Assembly: GCA_024516155.1 (NCBI GenBank)
Contig: JAJJXM010000020.1
Location: 434,001 to 498,000 of the forward strand
Origin: Pyronema omphalodes
Taxonomy: Eukaryota; Ascomycota; Pezizomycetes; Pezizales; Pyronemataceae
Direction of reading: 5' to 3'
DNA length: 64,000 nucleotides
How positions within the stretch are numbered: the first letter of the stretch is position 1; every line of letters starts with the position of its first letter. A program made the translations under genes and the position numbers. Shown one piece after another: positions 33,701 to 45,475 of the stretch. The notes below the pieces were generated by a model that was not told where the DNA came from, searched no databases, and worked only from the letters and a program-made list of their open reading frames with translations.

Positions 33701-34125
33701 TCTTCTGCGGTTGTAGTATCATTGGGCATTAAGTTTGTAACCACAGGTACCGCAACCTGTGAACCTGAGTTTTGTCTAGCTGTACTTCGACCATACGTTC
33801 TCGAAGCTCTATTCATCTGATCCCGTCTGTAGCCTCCAAAAGAGTCGAAGCTTTTTCCAGAACGTCGAGAGGTTCGTTTTTCGTCATGTTTGGGGTCGTA
33901 GGCGAGCTCGGCGGGGTCTTTCTTGTCCTTGGGTTTGTCGGGGGCATTGGCAGTAGCGATTACAGACGGCACGAGCTGGAGGGATTTAAGAGCTGTGAGT
34001 TTTGAGGTAAGAGGTCGAATTAATCTATGACATCGAGTAGTCGTCCATATCTGAGACTGTGTAGTGGTAGCTTTATTCGAGCTCGTGCTGGCACGGCGAG
34101 GGCCCTCTCCAGTTTTGGAGCCCAT
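30721..34125 (-). CDS. Large conserved fungal protein: helical N-terminal part, acidic disordered C-terminal part
   Basis: Minus strand, single exon, 1134 residues. I do not recognise a named family. Residues about 1-160 are basic and Ser/Thr-rich. Residues about 165-690 look like an all-helical repeat region (ELYHLYTGIYAAFEIILTTT, RRVAQCILATMEETEFDDVW, GVLIGLCKFQGAHAEAESLL). Near residue 690 is the motif GWRWEEGLDEWVEVGG. The last 400 residues are acidic and disordered (DSDEDEETKS, EEEDDDEEEDKDTQ) with basic patches (KKRARL, KKRRRATL) that may be nuclear localisation signals. It ends TDEFSEDELAL. The composition suggests a nuclear protein. It shares a 351-bp divergent promoter with KRI1, hinting at co-expression with ribosome assembly genes, but that is inference. 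Confidence 0.85.
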   Translation of the reverse strand: MGSKTGEGPRRASTSSNKATTTQSQIWTTTRCHRLIRPLTSKLTALKSLQLVPSVIATANAPDKPKDKKDPAELAYDPKHDEKRTSRRSGKSFDSFGGYRRDQMNRASRTYGRSTARQNSGSQVAVPVVTNLMPNDTTTAEEGLQDTTEGPSKKGQAKKDLDPTHPEAMLQALKPSTHPELYHLYTGIYAAFEIILTTTKWDHPKGPEPMKVLAARRVAQCILATMEETEFDDVWYDAAADIGAQGEYLREIVRWQAIEIVREAIYSNQLPSQQKTGLGLPGVLIGLCKFQGAHAEAESLLRTMVELYPLSENTSNPSLVSLMTSWRTSRESMFRIAKDMIIQEGSPVSLGNTTFNNVLRIAMENIERCHASANLVSRALEVGFGVWGHSYVTTAANARKESSRRKGGRRSEIKHPKDSIAPKTGKIIPRRIGERAEEICLHLTQRLVAECQISRNTNAISLIRFLARGFLVQDEAMRTSTEEEWETWYPLAAKVTILLQDLGRDQEQDPEIVKELTRCLYDLCESIGKQGLQSLGEFIASCYESLYTSIGKSVTGNDELKSLVSCLLAFVATGAFPVLHSVDTPDSTASPTKPGTVPKTPLKPAVRMVTFTPNKRLDEAAEKERYYMSQLALHIALGSSALKFTKNNEKWYRWIRHIEYQIIGMKVRTPARPEAAARKGWRWEEGLDEWVEVGGTPVEKKRTQMALNKVEISIDKNRKRTWRNEYQIFSSYDERSEDVEDTNTTSDEEQDQESAGVMDEVDEGEDTVVEEDQDTVVEEDSDGDIVMPSSPPPIAITKNNSAAFLDSDEDEETKSTTKYLKKGFYHSTPGKRRLTVPNTDDDESQSDEADYSNPPKYYMPTPAKPPRSARRSPRSTQLIKNSLRAFSVVPGTSSPARSSPFMQRSKAFNRAASGLRMSSPLPKGDSEEEDDDEEEDKDTQGNHPVEFTEIYSDSDVEVVEHSQTQAKETEDIEMEESAESESEAEDSEDEYIPEQPSPPKRPIRQARQAQNSGQLRTRTRVSGTPASSPPPLPKRKLSSISSNITVNPVKKRARLSEPLPKKSTDKNIGYKEDLLSEDELSIPSSKASSVVGSIAKWRNNGRNSLLNATAKKRRRATLSEVMGTDEFSEDELAL

Positions 34126-34476
34126 GATGATATAAATGTTGCGGCGCTGAGATAAATTACTGAAGGGTAAACATAGGTGGGTTCTGTAGTGAATTGAGAC
34201 CGTAAAATGATTAGAACGCGGTTATGCTTTGTTAATGGGTGATTTGTTCGTGACGTTGTTTCCGACGCGGTTTGTTTTGCATCGCAGTCCTTCAGTAACT
34301 CGCGACTGTAGTGTGACAAGGTTCTTTTTAGCCCCGAATTTTTGTGGCTTCCAGCCTAGCGCGACTCATCGCTTTGCCGCTAGACCACCTTTGTGATCAA
34401 GCCCGTGAAATTTCCATTTTCTTTCGAACTTCGAAGGAACACCACTGCACCTCTGTTCAACAACAAGAAAACAGCA
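34126..34476. promoter_or_regulatory. Divergent promoter, 1134-residue protein gene and KRI1
   Basis: 351 bp between outward-facing ATGs. It contains CCGAATTTTTGTGG (about 34335), reminiscent of the A/T-rich element (AAAATTTT-like) found before fungal ribosome-biogenesis genes, and an AACAACAAGAAAACAGCA leader before the KRI1 start. Match to a known element is approximate. Confidence 0.45.
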
Positions 34477-36538
34477 ATGCCGCGTCCGAAGAAGAACAAG
34501 GTCACCGTTCCCGACACGCCGTCGGCTCAGCTTCTCGGAAAGCGGTACCGTCCAAATCCCGAAACGCCCTCCGCTCAGCTTTTTGCTGAAAAGCCAAAGA
34601 CCCCGAAGGTCGGAAAAGCAACCCTTCTCGACGACTCCGACGATGATGGAGAAGACGCTCTCGACACTCCCTCCGCTGAAGGATTCAAGATCAATGCGGA
34701 GTTTGCCCGCCGATTTGAGCATAACAAGAAGAGAGAGGAAATGCAGAGATGTATGTGCTAGTGGGCTAGCTACCCAGTAAAGAAATTTACTGACGGTTTA
34801 CAGTGGAGGAGAAATTGAAGAACACCTACGATGACGACTCCGAAGACGACGATTCTTCATCCGAGGACGAGGACGATATTGCAGTTTTGGCTACGGAAGA
34901 GGTCGATCAGCAGATTTCAGGACTTCTTGAGGCAATTAAGAACAAGGACCCTCGCCTTTACGACGGAAAGACCAGCTTTTTCACCCCAATTGACGAGACA
35001 GCTGCCGCAGCTACCAAGGAGGAGAAGCCTATGTACTTGCGCGACTACCACCGTGAGAATCTTCTTGCCGGTAACACTGGTGACAACGAAGAGAAAGAGG
35101 AGGAGGAACCCCAGACATTCGTCCAGCAGCAGCAGCAGCTCCAGGCTGCAGTGATCAGGGAAATGCACCAGGCAGCGAAGGCGGATGAGGGTGATGATGA
35201 TGATGGATTTTTGGTTAAGAAGCCTAAGCAAGAGAAGGAGGAGAAGCAGAAGAAAGCCAAGGAGAGCGATCTCCCAGACCCTTCGACTGCCGACCAGAAC
35301 CCCGAGGAATTCCTCAACAAGTTCCTTGCTTCCCGTGCATGGACTAAGACCAACAAGGCTTATGTGCCTCTCGAATCTGACGACTCGGAGGAGGAGGAGA
35401 TGGCCGATGAGTTCGAGGCAAACTACAACCTACGATTCGAGGACCCCAACGCCGAGGCTCGTGCTAAGCTTATTTCTTACGGCAGAGATGCTATCAACGA
35501 GAACACCGTCCGTCGTGAGGAGAAGAGTCGGAGAAAGAGAGCACGTGAGGAGAAGCGTAGGAAGAAGGAGGAGGAAAAGGCACAGCGGGAAATTGAGAAG
35601 GGACGTCTGAAGAAGCTCAAGACTGAAGAGCTTATGCATAAACTGAAGCTTGTCAAGGAGGCCGCTGAGCTTAGTGAGGAGGATGACGAGGCGGAGGCTG
35701 CCATGTTGCAGAAGCTACTGGAGGGTGACTTTGGTGACGATGAGTGGAATGCGTGGATGCAGGAGCGTTTTGGAGACAAATACTACAAGGGCGACAAGAA
35801 AATCACGAAGCCTGTTTTCGACGATGATATTGACATTGGCGACATTGTCCCCGATTTTGAGGATGATGCCGTTGATGAGGATGAGGCCGAGGAGGAAGCT
35901 GATGCCAAGGCTAAAGACGACGCTGCCGATGAAGATGAGGATGAGGATGAGGAGATGGGCGAGGCCGATGCTGATGAGGAAGAGCAGCCAAAGAAAAAGA
36001 CAAAGAAGCAGCTTCTCCAGGAAAAACAGGCCAAGAAGGCGAAGGAACGTTCGACCCGTCGCAAGATTGAGCGTTTCGTCGAGGACAATTTCGACTTTGA
36101 TGCAGAGGTAAGTTTTGGGCTCGCTTACACCCACAAGCTCTTATCGATCGCCCCATGCTAACACTACCTTAGCTTCCTGGAGGAAATGCATCAGGGTTCC
36201 GCTATCGTGAAACCACGCCAGAAGCGTATGGTCTCGGTACACTGGATATTTTAGCGGCAGATGATACTGACCTTAACGCTTACGCCGGTCTCAAGAAATA
36301 TGCAACATTCAGAGACGAGGCAAAGAAGCTGAAGGACAAGAAGCGGTACAGCAAGAAGAAGATTTTGAGACAGTGGAGGAAGGAAACTTTTGGAAATCCC
36401 GATGGAGTGCAGTTGCCGGAAAACTGGAAACCCGAAGGCCTGGTTTCAAAGAAGGCCGGAGGTGCGGAGGCCGGAAAGGTGGATATCAAGGAACGTGGGG
36501 ATGGAGAGCGGAAGAAGAAGAGACGAAAGAAGAACTAA
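34477..36538 (+). CDS. KRI1: KRI1, ribosome biogenesis protein
   Basis: Three exons: 34477-34750, 34804-36107 and 36173-36538; introns of 53 and 65 nt, the second with a GCTAAC branch; 647 residues. N-terminal MPRPKKNKV, then the family motif FKINAEFARRFEHNKKREE (about residues 68-86) joined across intron 1 to LEEKLKNTYDDD. The middle is rich in acidic clusters and Lys/Arg helices (EEKSRRKRAREEKRRKKEEE). The C-terminal Kri1 domain is carried mainly by exon 3: FRYRETTPEAYGLGTLDILA, then LNAYAGLKKYATFRDEAKKL and ILRQWRKETFG. Yeast Kri1 is a nucleolar protein needed for 40S subunit formation and partners Krr1 and snR30. The start at 34477 is chosen because it is the first ATG before the conserved N-terminus. 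Confidence 0.96.
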
Positions 36539-37644
36539 GCACGGCGTAATGGGAGTGGGAACTACGTGTCAAAAAAATTGCGATTTTCATGAATTTTTGG
36601 CTAGAGTTTAATTTGTACATACATAACACGAATTGAGGATGAACGGATTACTCTGAATTATTAAGTGATGATTGCAGCTGATTAAGATTGACTGGGGCTC
36701 TTTGAAGCTGTGGTGATGATGATGATGGATGGACCGTGGCAAATGCTTTCCCGAGCGATGCCCCGGACTTATGGCTGCCAATGCCCGACGCTCACCACGG
36801 TTCCTCACGCGACAGTAAAAAAAGGATGGTACGATGGCTACGACCCTAAGTCCAATATAATTTGTCCCCGCAAGCTGCCGTCCTACACTTGTCGTTTATT
36901 CCGTCCCAGGAAAACCGCGTTGTGAAGCTTCTATGCAGGTTGCCTGTTCTGTTACACAATCTGTGTTGAAATTGTCACAAATAAATGTCGTAAATCTCGT
37001 ATACCACCGTCGCGGCCAAATTTCCCCGTAAATCCAGTGCTGTGCATCGGCAATCAGTCCTGTTTGCATGGCAGAGAAAGCACCCGAAGCAAAGCCGAAG
37101 TACCGTTGCTCCGAGCGTAACGTCAAATGGAGGTTTTTCTACTGGCTATTATTGGCAAAGTGGCGGCTTTTTCCCAGCGTATCCAGCTGTCAACCCACGG
37201 AAGAACTAGAGTTAGAAATCTCAATCCCTGACAGTCCACGGCGTGAACGCTGAAAACTTTTCTCCTCATCAGCCTCTTTCCCCACCGGCCAGCAGAGCCG
37301 CTGAACCAGAAAAGTCTGAATAGAGCTCAAGCCTGCTGGATAACGGGATCTTCAATTCTGGAGAAGATCGAGGTTAAAGAAAATGGGGAATGGCTAGTGT
37401 GGCGTGCGGAAAAAGGTCTAAAGAGCCGGTAGCTGTGGCAGTGGTTGATCTCATTGGTGCCGCCGTGTTTTCCCGACTACCTGTCGTAGCCCAGATGCCA
37501 AGACCCCACCCCGTTGTCTCCTTAAAATTTCTCTTGTGCTCAGAAATTCCCGCTACTCCCACCATCCCGCTCCATCCTTTTTAAGAGTCGTGATCCGCTC
37601 TTTCACTTTCTTTCCCTCCTCACTCCCCTCACAAATCATCAAAA
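36539..37644. promoter_or_regulatory. Spacer and promoter of the ADP/ATP carrier gene
   Basis: KRI1 3' flank, then about 1 kb before the carrier start. The last 50 bases (37595-37644) form a CT-rich block (CTTTCACTTTCTTTCCCTCC) directly before the ATG, a common mark of strongly transcribed fungal genes. TTTTTAAG near 37577 may serve as TATA-like element. No gene seen. Confidence 0.5.
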
Positions 37645-38932
37645 ATGGCTACCGAGAAGAAGCAGTCTGTAAGTATTGCACTACCATTCCTGCACACTCC
37701 CGACGACTACCGAGAAAACTCTTCATTGTCGTCGTCAATTCGTCCCATCATGCCGTCGGAAGCTCTCGTCGAACATTTCAGCTGTGCACCTTATCGTTAA
37801 TCTATCGAGACGGATTAACTCCGCTTCGATGGATCACCGAGCACGGTCCACCTGTTTGATGAGGCTTTCGGGACATACTTCCAATGTGTTACCAATGTCC
37901 AGTCACTGACAGTTGTCCTTTAGAACTTCCTCATCGACTTCATGATGGGTGGTGTGTCCGCCGCGGTCTCTAAGACCGCTGCCGCCCCCATCGAGCGTGT
38001 CAAGCTCCTCATCCAGAACCAGGTCCGTTTTAATTCAACCCAGCTACTCCTCGACTACATCATCTAATTCCCTCGTAGGATGAGATGATCAAGCAGGGAC
38101 GTCTTGACCGCAAGTACGCCGGTATCGGTGACTGCTTCAAGCGCACCATGGCTGATGAGGGTCTCGTCTCCCTCTGGCGTGGAAACACCGCCAACGTCAT
38201 CCGTTACTTCCCTACCCAGGCATTGAACTTCGCTTTCCGTGACAAGTTCAAGGCCATGTTCGGATACAAGAAGGAGCGTGACGGATACGCCAAGTGGATG
38301 GCCGGTAACTTGGCCTCTGGAGGAGCCGCTGGTGCCACCTCCCTCCTCTTCGTCTACTCCCTCGACTACGCCCGTACCCGTCTTGCCAACGACAACAAGT
38401 CCGCCAAGACCGGAGGAGAGCGTCAGTACAAGGGACTCGTCGATGTCTACAAGAAGACCATCGCCTCCGACGGTATTGCCGGTCTCTACCGTGGATTCGG
38501 ACCTTCCGTCCTTGGAATCGTCGTCTACCGTGGTCTTTACTTCGGTATGTACGACTCCATCAAGCCTGTCGTCCTTACCGGCAAGCTTGAGGGTAACTTC
38601 TTGGCCTCTTTCGCCCTCGGATGGTGTGTCACCACCGGAGCCGGAATTGCCTCCTACCCTCTCGACACCGTCCGTCGTCGTATGATGATGGTAAGTTATA
38701 ATCCTACTCCAAATCAATGTGTAACAGCTTCTCACACATCCATTAGACCTCCGGTGAGGCCGTCAAGTACAAGTCCTCCATGCACGCTTTCTCCTCCATC
38801 GTCAAGGCTGAGGGTGTCTCCTCCCTCTTCAAGGGTGCTGGTGCCAACATCCTTCGTGGTGTTGCTGGTGCCGGAGTCTTGTCCCTTTACGACCAGGTCC
38901 AGCTCCTCCTCTTCGGAAAGGCCTTCAAATAA
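37645..38932 (+). CDS. AAC1: Mitochondrial ADP/ATP carrier (adenine nucleotide translocase)
   Basis: Four exons: 37645-37668, 37924-38022, 38079-38690 and 38747-38932; 306 residues. Exon 1 encodes only MATEKKQS. The three carrier repeats follow, the first starting [20 protein letters not shown] with PIERVK. The second has the form [10 protein letters not shown], and the third [19 protein letters not shown] is the signature unique to ADP/ATP carriers and is interrupted by intron 3 right after MMM. The protein exchanges ADP and ATP across the mitochondrial inner membrane. Codon use is very biased towards C-ending codons and GGA for glycine, unlike neighbouring genes, as expected for a highly expressed gene. 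Intron 1 is long (255 nt) for this organism. Gene number is not certain, so the symbol is generic. Confidence 0.98.
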
Positions 38933-40406
38933 GCGGATCGCCTCCTTGGGTGATGTGTTTGGGGACGTAGATAATGTTTGGAATAAAAAGGTGTTGGGAT
39001 CGGTTACGACAATTTCTTCTGCTTGTACTTTATACCGCGCCGGTCTGTTTTGTGGGGAAAATGGGAATTTATGGAGTTCTTACTCGATCACAAAAATCTT
39101 CAGTCATTTGATTGACAATTTTTCTTATTTTTTCTACAAAATTTCATTCCAAGTGTTTACTGTCGTCTCTGTAGTTGAGGAACTTTTTTTTGTTTCTTTA
39201 TTCTCTGTCAGATTGGCTCGGTCTTTTTTTTGCGTGTTACTAGAACTCGTTTCTCACAACTTTTCTCTCATCGTGAAGTTATGTGAAGCTCGCTGACAAC
39301 CCCGGATCGACGTTCGTCTGTGCCTTGGCTAGAGCCACCAACATCTTATCCGAGGCTTCAAATTCAGACCCTGATTGGCCTGCGAGCGATAATCGTCCGT
39401 GCTTTACCAGTCTAATGCAAGATTGCATCGACAACTAATACCAAGCTCGTTATCGGAATGCACGGTCCAATCGGAGTGCAATGCGCCGGATTGTGCCGAT
39501 ACACCGGTCCGCTGCCGGTGCCGATGAAGGGGACAGTTGCCCCGATATGCAGAGGTTTAGAACCCTATGCAAACGGGTGTGCTGCGGGAGTCGCAGTGAT
39601 TCTGCATTACTGTGGTGGAGGTAGTGGGGTCCGACAACGGTGTTGATGGGGTGGCGATGACGTAACAAGGCTGTGCGGGGGCGGGGGGGGGGAGGGGGAG
39701 GGGTTATGTAAGGCTGGCTGTTGTGGAGTATGACAAGGCTGGACTGGATACTAAGGACTTAATATCGCTGGTGGTTAACTTCATTTTTTATGCTGGGGGG
39801 GGGGGGGGTCTTTTGTTTTGGTTAGGGATATACAGGTATGTGCTTTCGGCGCGCATTTGGATTCTGTTGTGGGGTGTTGATACGGAGGGAAGTAGACGCC
39901 TTCGCTGCGCTGAGGCTGTGGTATGGAGATGGGAGATGGATATTTCTGGACCAGTTTTGGCTGGGGAAATAAAATAATAATTAATTAAATAATAGATGGG
40001 AGGTAAAAAATTAAAAATTGAAAGTAAGAACTCGTGCTGTATGGTGCTATACCTTCACAGAGAACCGGGGGTTTATATATACCCTAGCTACTTGATCAGT
40101 TGATCACTCGATAACTGTGACGGCGATTTACGGAAATAAAATAAAAAAATAAAATAAAAAAAATATTGGGGTGATTGGGTTATTAGGCGATTAGATACTT
40201 CATATAGCTTGTTTCTTATCCGACGGGAATGATAATGAGATGGATCATCGATGATATATGGATGATATATGGGGGATTTAATAGGTGGATAGGTGGATGG
40301 GTGGATTGGTATTGGTAGGTGTTGATATGTATTGTGTCCAAGACTTCGAGACTTTAAGTGCTGACGACCTTGAGCTGGATAGTTTACTATATCTATCTAC
40401 GCCCCA

Positions 40407-40456
40407 TACTCTTCATACTCTTCATACTCTTCATACTCTTCATACTCTTCATACTC
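40407..40456. repeat. 9-bp TACTCTTCA repeat
   Basis: Five to six perfect head-to-tail copies inside the desert, followed by CTTGATACTC variants. Confidence 0.9.
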
Positions 40457-41011
40457 TATATACACTTGATACTCTATTAACTATCTACGTACACTGATAC
40501 TTGCTTAACCTTAACTTCAACCCCACCTTAACCTCAACCCCGAACTCTTCCCGCTTCATCACCCGCAGCTACATACACCCCCGCCTGGAATATCAAACCG
40601 CTTCATAAAGCTGACACCTTAGATACACCATACCTGATACCATACACTATAGTTGCTTGATACCATGATACCATGATATCAACCGGGTCGAAATTCAACC
40701 GAGTCAAAAACGAGCGGGAGCAGGAAACAGAAGGAATAAAGAAGGAAGAAAAAAGAAGAAAGAATAAGGAAGAAAGAATAAAAAAGAAAGAATAAGGAAG
40801 GAAGAATAAAGGATCAGGAACCTTTAATCTTTTATCTTATCTCTAGAATACATGTTGGAGTTCTTTTGGAGTTTCTTGGGGTTTCTTAGAGTTTCTTAGA
40901 GTTTCTTAGAGTGGAGTTTTAAAAATCCGAAGATCTAAAGATCTGAAGACTCGAAATCTAAACGACAGCATATCGTTGGTTAATGCCTAAACATCTACTA
41001 GCGAACTTGGA

Positions 41012-41108
41012 CTCTGGACTCGGGACTCGGGACTCGGGACTGATAGGGCTACTGGACTACTGGACTACTGGGCTACTGGACTACTGGACTACTGGACTAC
41101 TGGGCTGC
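41012..41108. repeat. GACTCGG and CTACTGG 7- to 8-bp repeats
   Basis: Two adjacent short arrays: about four GGACTCG(G) units, then about nine ACTACTGG/GCTACTGG units. They differ in motif but touch each other. Confidence 0.85.
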
Positions 41109-42567
41109 TGGGGGTTAAGCCAGCGGAGTGATGGGGTCGAATCCACCGGTGTATGGGGAGGTGGAAGCTGGGGGGTATTTTATTTTGTTTTATTTTGTGG
41201 TAGTGTATATGTGTATTATATTATATAAGCTATACCTGAATGTGAAACTAATTAATAATTAATAATTCAGATTGGAATATTGCAAACTCGAAACTCGCCA
41301 CTTACCACTTGTAGATTCTTATTAAGTTCGGTTTGCAGTGTTGAGTTGGAGATAGCTATCATATAGTCATGTTGTACTGTTGTGATCTTACACAAAACAT
41401 AATCATAAGTACTACACAATCACAACCACAAGTTCTCCACATCCAGTACGTCAGAAGTGGAAGTAACAACACCATCTATCTATAACCTATCACAGAAGTA
41501 ACACCACCATCCATATATATTCATAACCCATTACAGTAAACCCATCCCCATTGTTATCCCTATCCCTACGCACCCCCCACCACCACTACATCCTCACCCA
41601 AAGCCCCCGATTACACTACATACTACCGACCCAAGCCCGCCATCCACACAAAAACCTGAACCCATTTCCCCACTCAACAAGCTCCAAATCTACAGTCCAC
41701 CACATTGCAACCTCCAAAATTTTAACTGCAAATACCTAACCCACTATACCATCCTAGCTTCACTTTTGAGCATATATATCATGTATAAACACTTATTAAG
41801 ATATTTATAGGTGCTTTATATATGAGGTATGTAGTATGTATATATACCGTTGCTGGTTTATGAAGATAGGATAGGATAGGATGATGGGGGTGGAAGGTGT
41901 TGTAGATATATGGGCTGGTTGATGGGGGGAGGGTATATTGGGGCTGGGGGAAGGCTACAGCGGAGGGTTGTGTGAACTTAGAGGGTTTATATGTATAAAG
42001 AGATACAAAGATGTACGGTAGGATGTTATGTGCCCGATGATGGCATTTATGACTTGGGGGTTGGGATTGCTGGTGCAGTACTCGGACTCGGACTCGGGTT
42101 ATGGGGAGATTTAAAACTTATCTTGAGAATTGGTTGAAGAGAACCGAGTGCGAGATTGATGTATGGAAGTTTACTGGAGGAGCTTTCATTACAGTACTGG
42201 AAACTGTAGTTCATAGTTTGTGATTCATGGTTCGTAGTTCATGGTTACCAGTATGGCGGTTTAATTCCCATCTTAAATTGCTAATACATAGTTCTATGTC
42301 TCCAGCAACTGCTGCTGCTGCTGCTTTCACTAGTATATCCTCCACGCACAGCACACTGCAACCAGCAACCAGCAACCAGCAACCAACAACCAACAACCAA
42401 CAACCAACAACCAACAACCACAAACCACCCCAGAAATATTGATGGTGAAATAATTCATAGCTGGGAACTATCTTGCTATTTCTACTCGTATATATCAGGA
42501 GGACGCCCGAGGGGATGTCGTATGTAGTGATATATCGAGACATATACTGCGCTTGATGAGGGGCTTA

Positions 42568-42765
42568 TCTTTGTATCTTTGTATCTTTGTATCTTTGCGC
42601 CCCTGTTCCCTTGTGCCCTTGTGCCCTTGTACACAGTAACAGGTGACAGGTGACAGGTGACAGGTGACAGGAGACAGGAGACAGGTGACGGGTGTTTGAG
42701 ACCTTGAGACCTTGAGACCTTGAGACCTTGAGACCTTGAGACATTGAGACCTTGAGACCTAGAGG
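42568..42765. repeat. Cluster of three short tandem arrays
   Basis: TCTTTGTAT units (42568-42600), TGCCCTTG units (42607-42630), AGGTGAC/AGGAGAC 7-bp units (42640-42690) and GAGACCTT 8-bp units (42698-42762) lie side by side. Each array is internally homogeneous, but the motifs differ. Confidence 0.85.
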
Positions 42766-42954
42766 CAATGTATCATAAGAGCATAAGATCTACCCACCCC
42801 CAGGCTACAGTACATAGAACCTGGGGTTACTGCAGATAGTTAGCTTGAATAGATTGGGTAGATGTTGTGATGTTATTAGATATGGTTTTGGGTTGAGGTG
42901 ATGGTGTGGGTATTAGCTATTGATGATTGTTGCGGTAACTAGTAAGTTACAGTA

Positions 42955-43035
42955 ATGGTAACGGTAATGGTAACGGTAATGGTGGTAGTAACGGTAACGG
43001 TAATAGTGGTAGTGGTAGTGGTAGTAACAGTGACA
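42955..43035. repeat. GGTAACGGTAAT repeat
   Basis: Six-base GTAACG/GTAATG units followed by GGTAGT units, 80 bp in all. Confidence 0.85.
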
Positions 43036-43921
43036 GTAACCAGCATCCAGAAACTAGCAACTAGCATCCACAATCAGCATCCACAACCAGCCGTCAAAGT
43101 AACCCCAAAGCAACCCAATCCACATCATCAGCATCAACATCATCATCTCCGGGTACTACATTATACATAGACACCTTGCTACAGTCCATAATCCAGGCTA
43201 CATGAAGGAACCCTCATATATCACACTGTGTGATGCTTTCGGCATATACGTATAGGAATAGTGTGAATAGAAATAATACAGAAATGGGAGAGAAAAAAAA
43301 AAAACTGGCTAGCTAGATAGATGGATGGATGGATAGATGTGGTGACCGCCGTCCTACTGGATATAGTATATAGTATATTCAAAGTTCAATAGATTTACTA
43401 ACAAATCTACTAACCACCAACTACCAACTACAAACCAATCAAAAGATAAAAACTAAAACCCCAGTGAACTCCGCCATCTGCTCGGGCTGGAGGTATTTGG
43501 TTATTCTGTTGCTATGATATTTCGATGGTGGAGAGAATAATAAGCGCTAGAAAATTAGAAATAGAGAAGGAGATTGATACCTAGATGCCTAGATGCTCAG
43601 ATGCCCCGATGCCTAGATGTTTAGATGCTCAGACGCATGTACACGCCGCGATCATCTTACCTGGTATACTATCTGCTCATAAATAACCAACCTTTACTTC
43701 CAACCGGGTATATAGTTCAAACTATTCAAAACTATTCGAAAAATTCGGATACCGTTGATTCATTAGAGGCTTTGGTATGTTTGTTTTTATTGGTGATATC
43801 ATATATTGATGTATGGATGATATATGGTGGATTACTTGGGGTTTGGGGTTGGGTTGTATGGAGGGTGGAGGGTTGTATGGAGTGTGGAGTGTTGAGTGGA
43901 GTGATTATAGGAGTTTGAGAT

Positions 43922-44166
43922 GGGATTGGGATTGGGGATTGGGGATTGGGGATTGGGGATTGGGATTGGTGTTGGGGCTGGGAGTTGGGATTGGGGCTGG
44001 GATTGGGGATTGGGGATTGGGGATTGGGGATTGGGGATTGGGGATTGGGGATTGGGGATTGGGGATTGGGGATTGGGGATTGGGGATTGGGGATTGGGGA
44101 TTGGGGATTGGGGATTGGGGATTGGGGATTGGGGATTGGGGATTGGGGATTGGGGATTGGGGATTG
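43922..44166. repeat. 7-bp G-rich array GGGGATT
   Basis: A mixed left part (GGGATTGGGATT, GGGGCTGGGA) leads into at least 22 perfect copies of GGGGATT between about 44005 and 44166. Four-G runs every seven bases make this one of the densest quadruplex-prone tracts in the window. Open frames reading GDWGLGI (plus) and PIPNPQS (minus) are repeat artefacts. Confidence 0.95.
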
Positions 44167-45427
44167 ATGGCTTGAAGGTATGAAGGTATGAAGGTATGAA
44201 AGTAAGAAAGCATGAAAGTTGGCCACTTGCTTTGCTTTGCTTTGCTTCAACTTCAAGACTCTGCTACTCTGCTGCTCTGTATAAAATAACCTTGAATTCA
44301 TCGTCATGCATGGTTGTATATTTATCAATTGTAGCATAGACCGTCCTAAGGATGGATTCATAAAAGGGAAATTATAATGATGCAGTATAGATGGAACTTT
44401 TTTCACAGACTCGGGTTCGAATCTGTAACCGCAGTGTAGGAATCAGAGTAAAAAACTGCATAAAACCGGTATAATAATCATATAGATGATTACTATATCA
44501 TTTCGTTAGTGATACAGTTGATATCTCCCAGAAAATGCTCCGGAAATCTCGGGAACGTAATGTATTATTGATTCATGTTGACAATAGTGCCTTGATAGAG
44601 GTTCAAAAGACTTATTTAAGAAAGAAAGTCCAAATCCATATCGCATCCTCGTCCTCGTAATCCAAGCCATCAACGGAGGTCGGGTCCCTAATCTCCCAGT
44701 TCCCTGAGATCCACCTCATAACTATAAATGTTTATATGCATATCACGGTCTTTAATGAAGATGTCTTGAAGGAATTCACCTCAGATATTTCGTGCAGTGT
44801 TATTTCGAGAGAGAGTTCAGCGGATGGGAATTGGTTTTGTCGCTTTAAACAAGTTACAAGTTACAAGCTGCTTCATGCTAACTGTTGTTTTACCTCTGTG
44901 GACCTCGGAGTTGTAGAGCTACAGTATCGCTACCCGGGCTGTTTTCAAGTCTCAGATCATATCTTTCCATCTTCCCGCATTCCAGAAACTAAAGATAGTA
45001 GCTGACCCTTTTAAAAAGAAAAAAAGACAAAAAAAAGAAAAATAAATAAATAAAAATAACATGATTATATTTAAATTTATGCAAATCGGATGCATAAATT
45101 TTTTATTTCCCTCAAAACACAACGTACATCTTTGTGGCGTTGTTTCCAACAGCCGGCGATGAGATAAAAAGGCAGGATGGGGAGTGCTTTTATGCATAGA
45201 TGCATGCATATAGTGAACTTACATAGGCGCCGCTTAAACAAGTTAAGTTCCAACCAGCCAGCCAAGACATCACAACGCCACAAGACAGTAAGCGGTCCCT
45301 AACATACGCGCCGCAATTACACTTTCCCCGCATTAGACAAAGACCCGGTACCGGCGGTTTGTGACGTTTTGTAACCCTTGCAACACAGAGCAGAAGCGAG
45401 AAAGGCTGCTGGAGCGAGGGAGCGAGC

Positions 45428-45475
45428 AGGCAAAGCAAAGCAAAGCAAAGCAAAGCAAAGCAAGCCAGCACAAGC
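45428..45475. repeat. GCAAA pentanucleotide array
   Basis: About seven copies of GCAAA followed by GCAAGCAAGCAGGCAGG, upstream of the Mhp1-like gene and possibly within its transcribed leader. Same unit as in LIS1 intron 2 and, reversed, at 44229-44248. Confidence 0.9.

Noticed and set aside
38064..38735. 223-codon minus frame antisense to the ADP/ATP carrier
   Set aside because: Shadow of strongly biased codons in the carrier gene.
41111..41160. GGGGTCGAATCCACC, a possible tRNA T-arm
   Set aside because: Lacks the TTC of the T loop and no other stems are present.
42211..42543. 110-codon minus frame with LLVVGCWLLVVGC
   Set aside because: Translation of the CAACCAG/CAACAAC repeat.
43732..44406. 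224-codon minus frame rich in SPIPNPQ
   Set aside because: Translation of the GGGGATT array; no non-repeat domain.
44395..44450. GGGTTCGAATCTG, a possible tRNA T-arm
   Set aside because: The T stem does not pair and no cloverleaf fits upstream.
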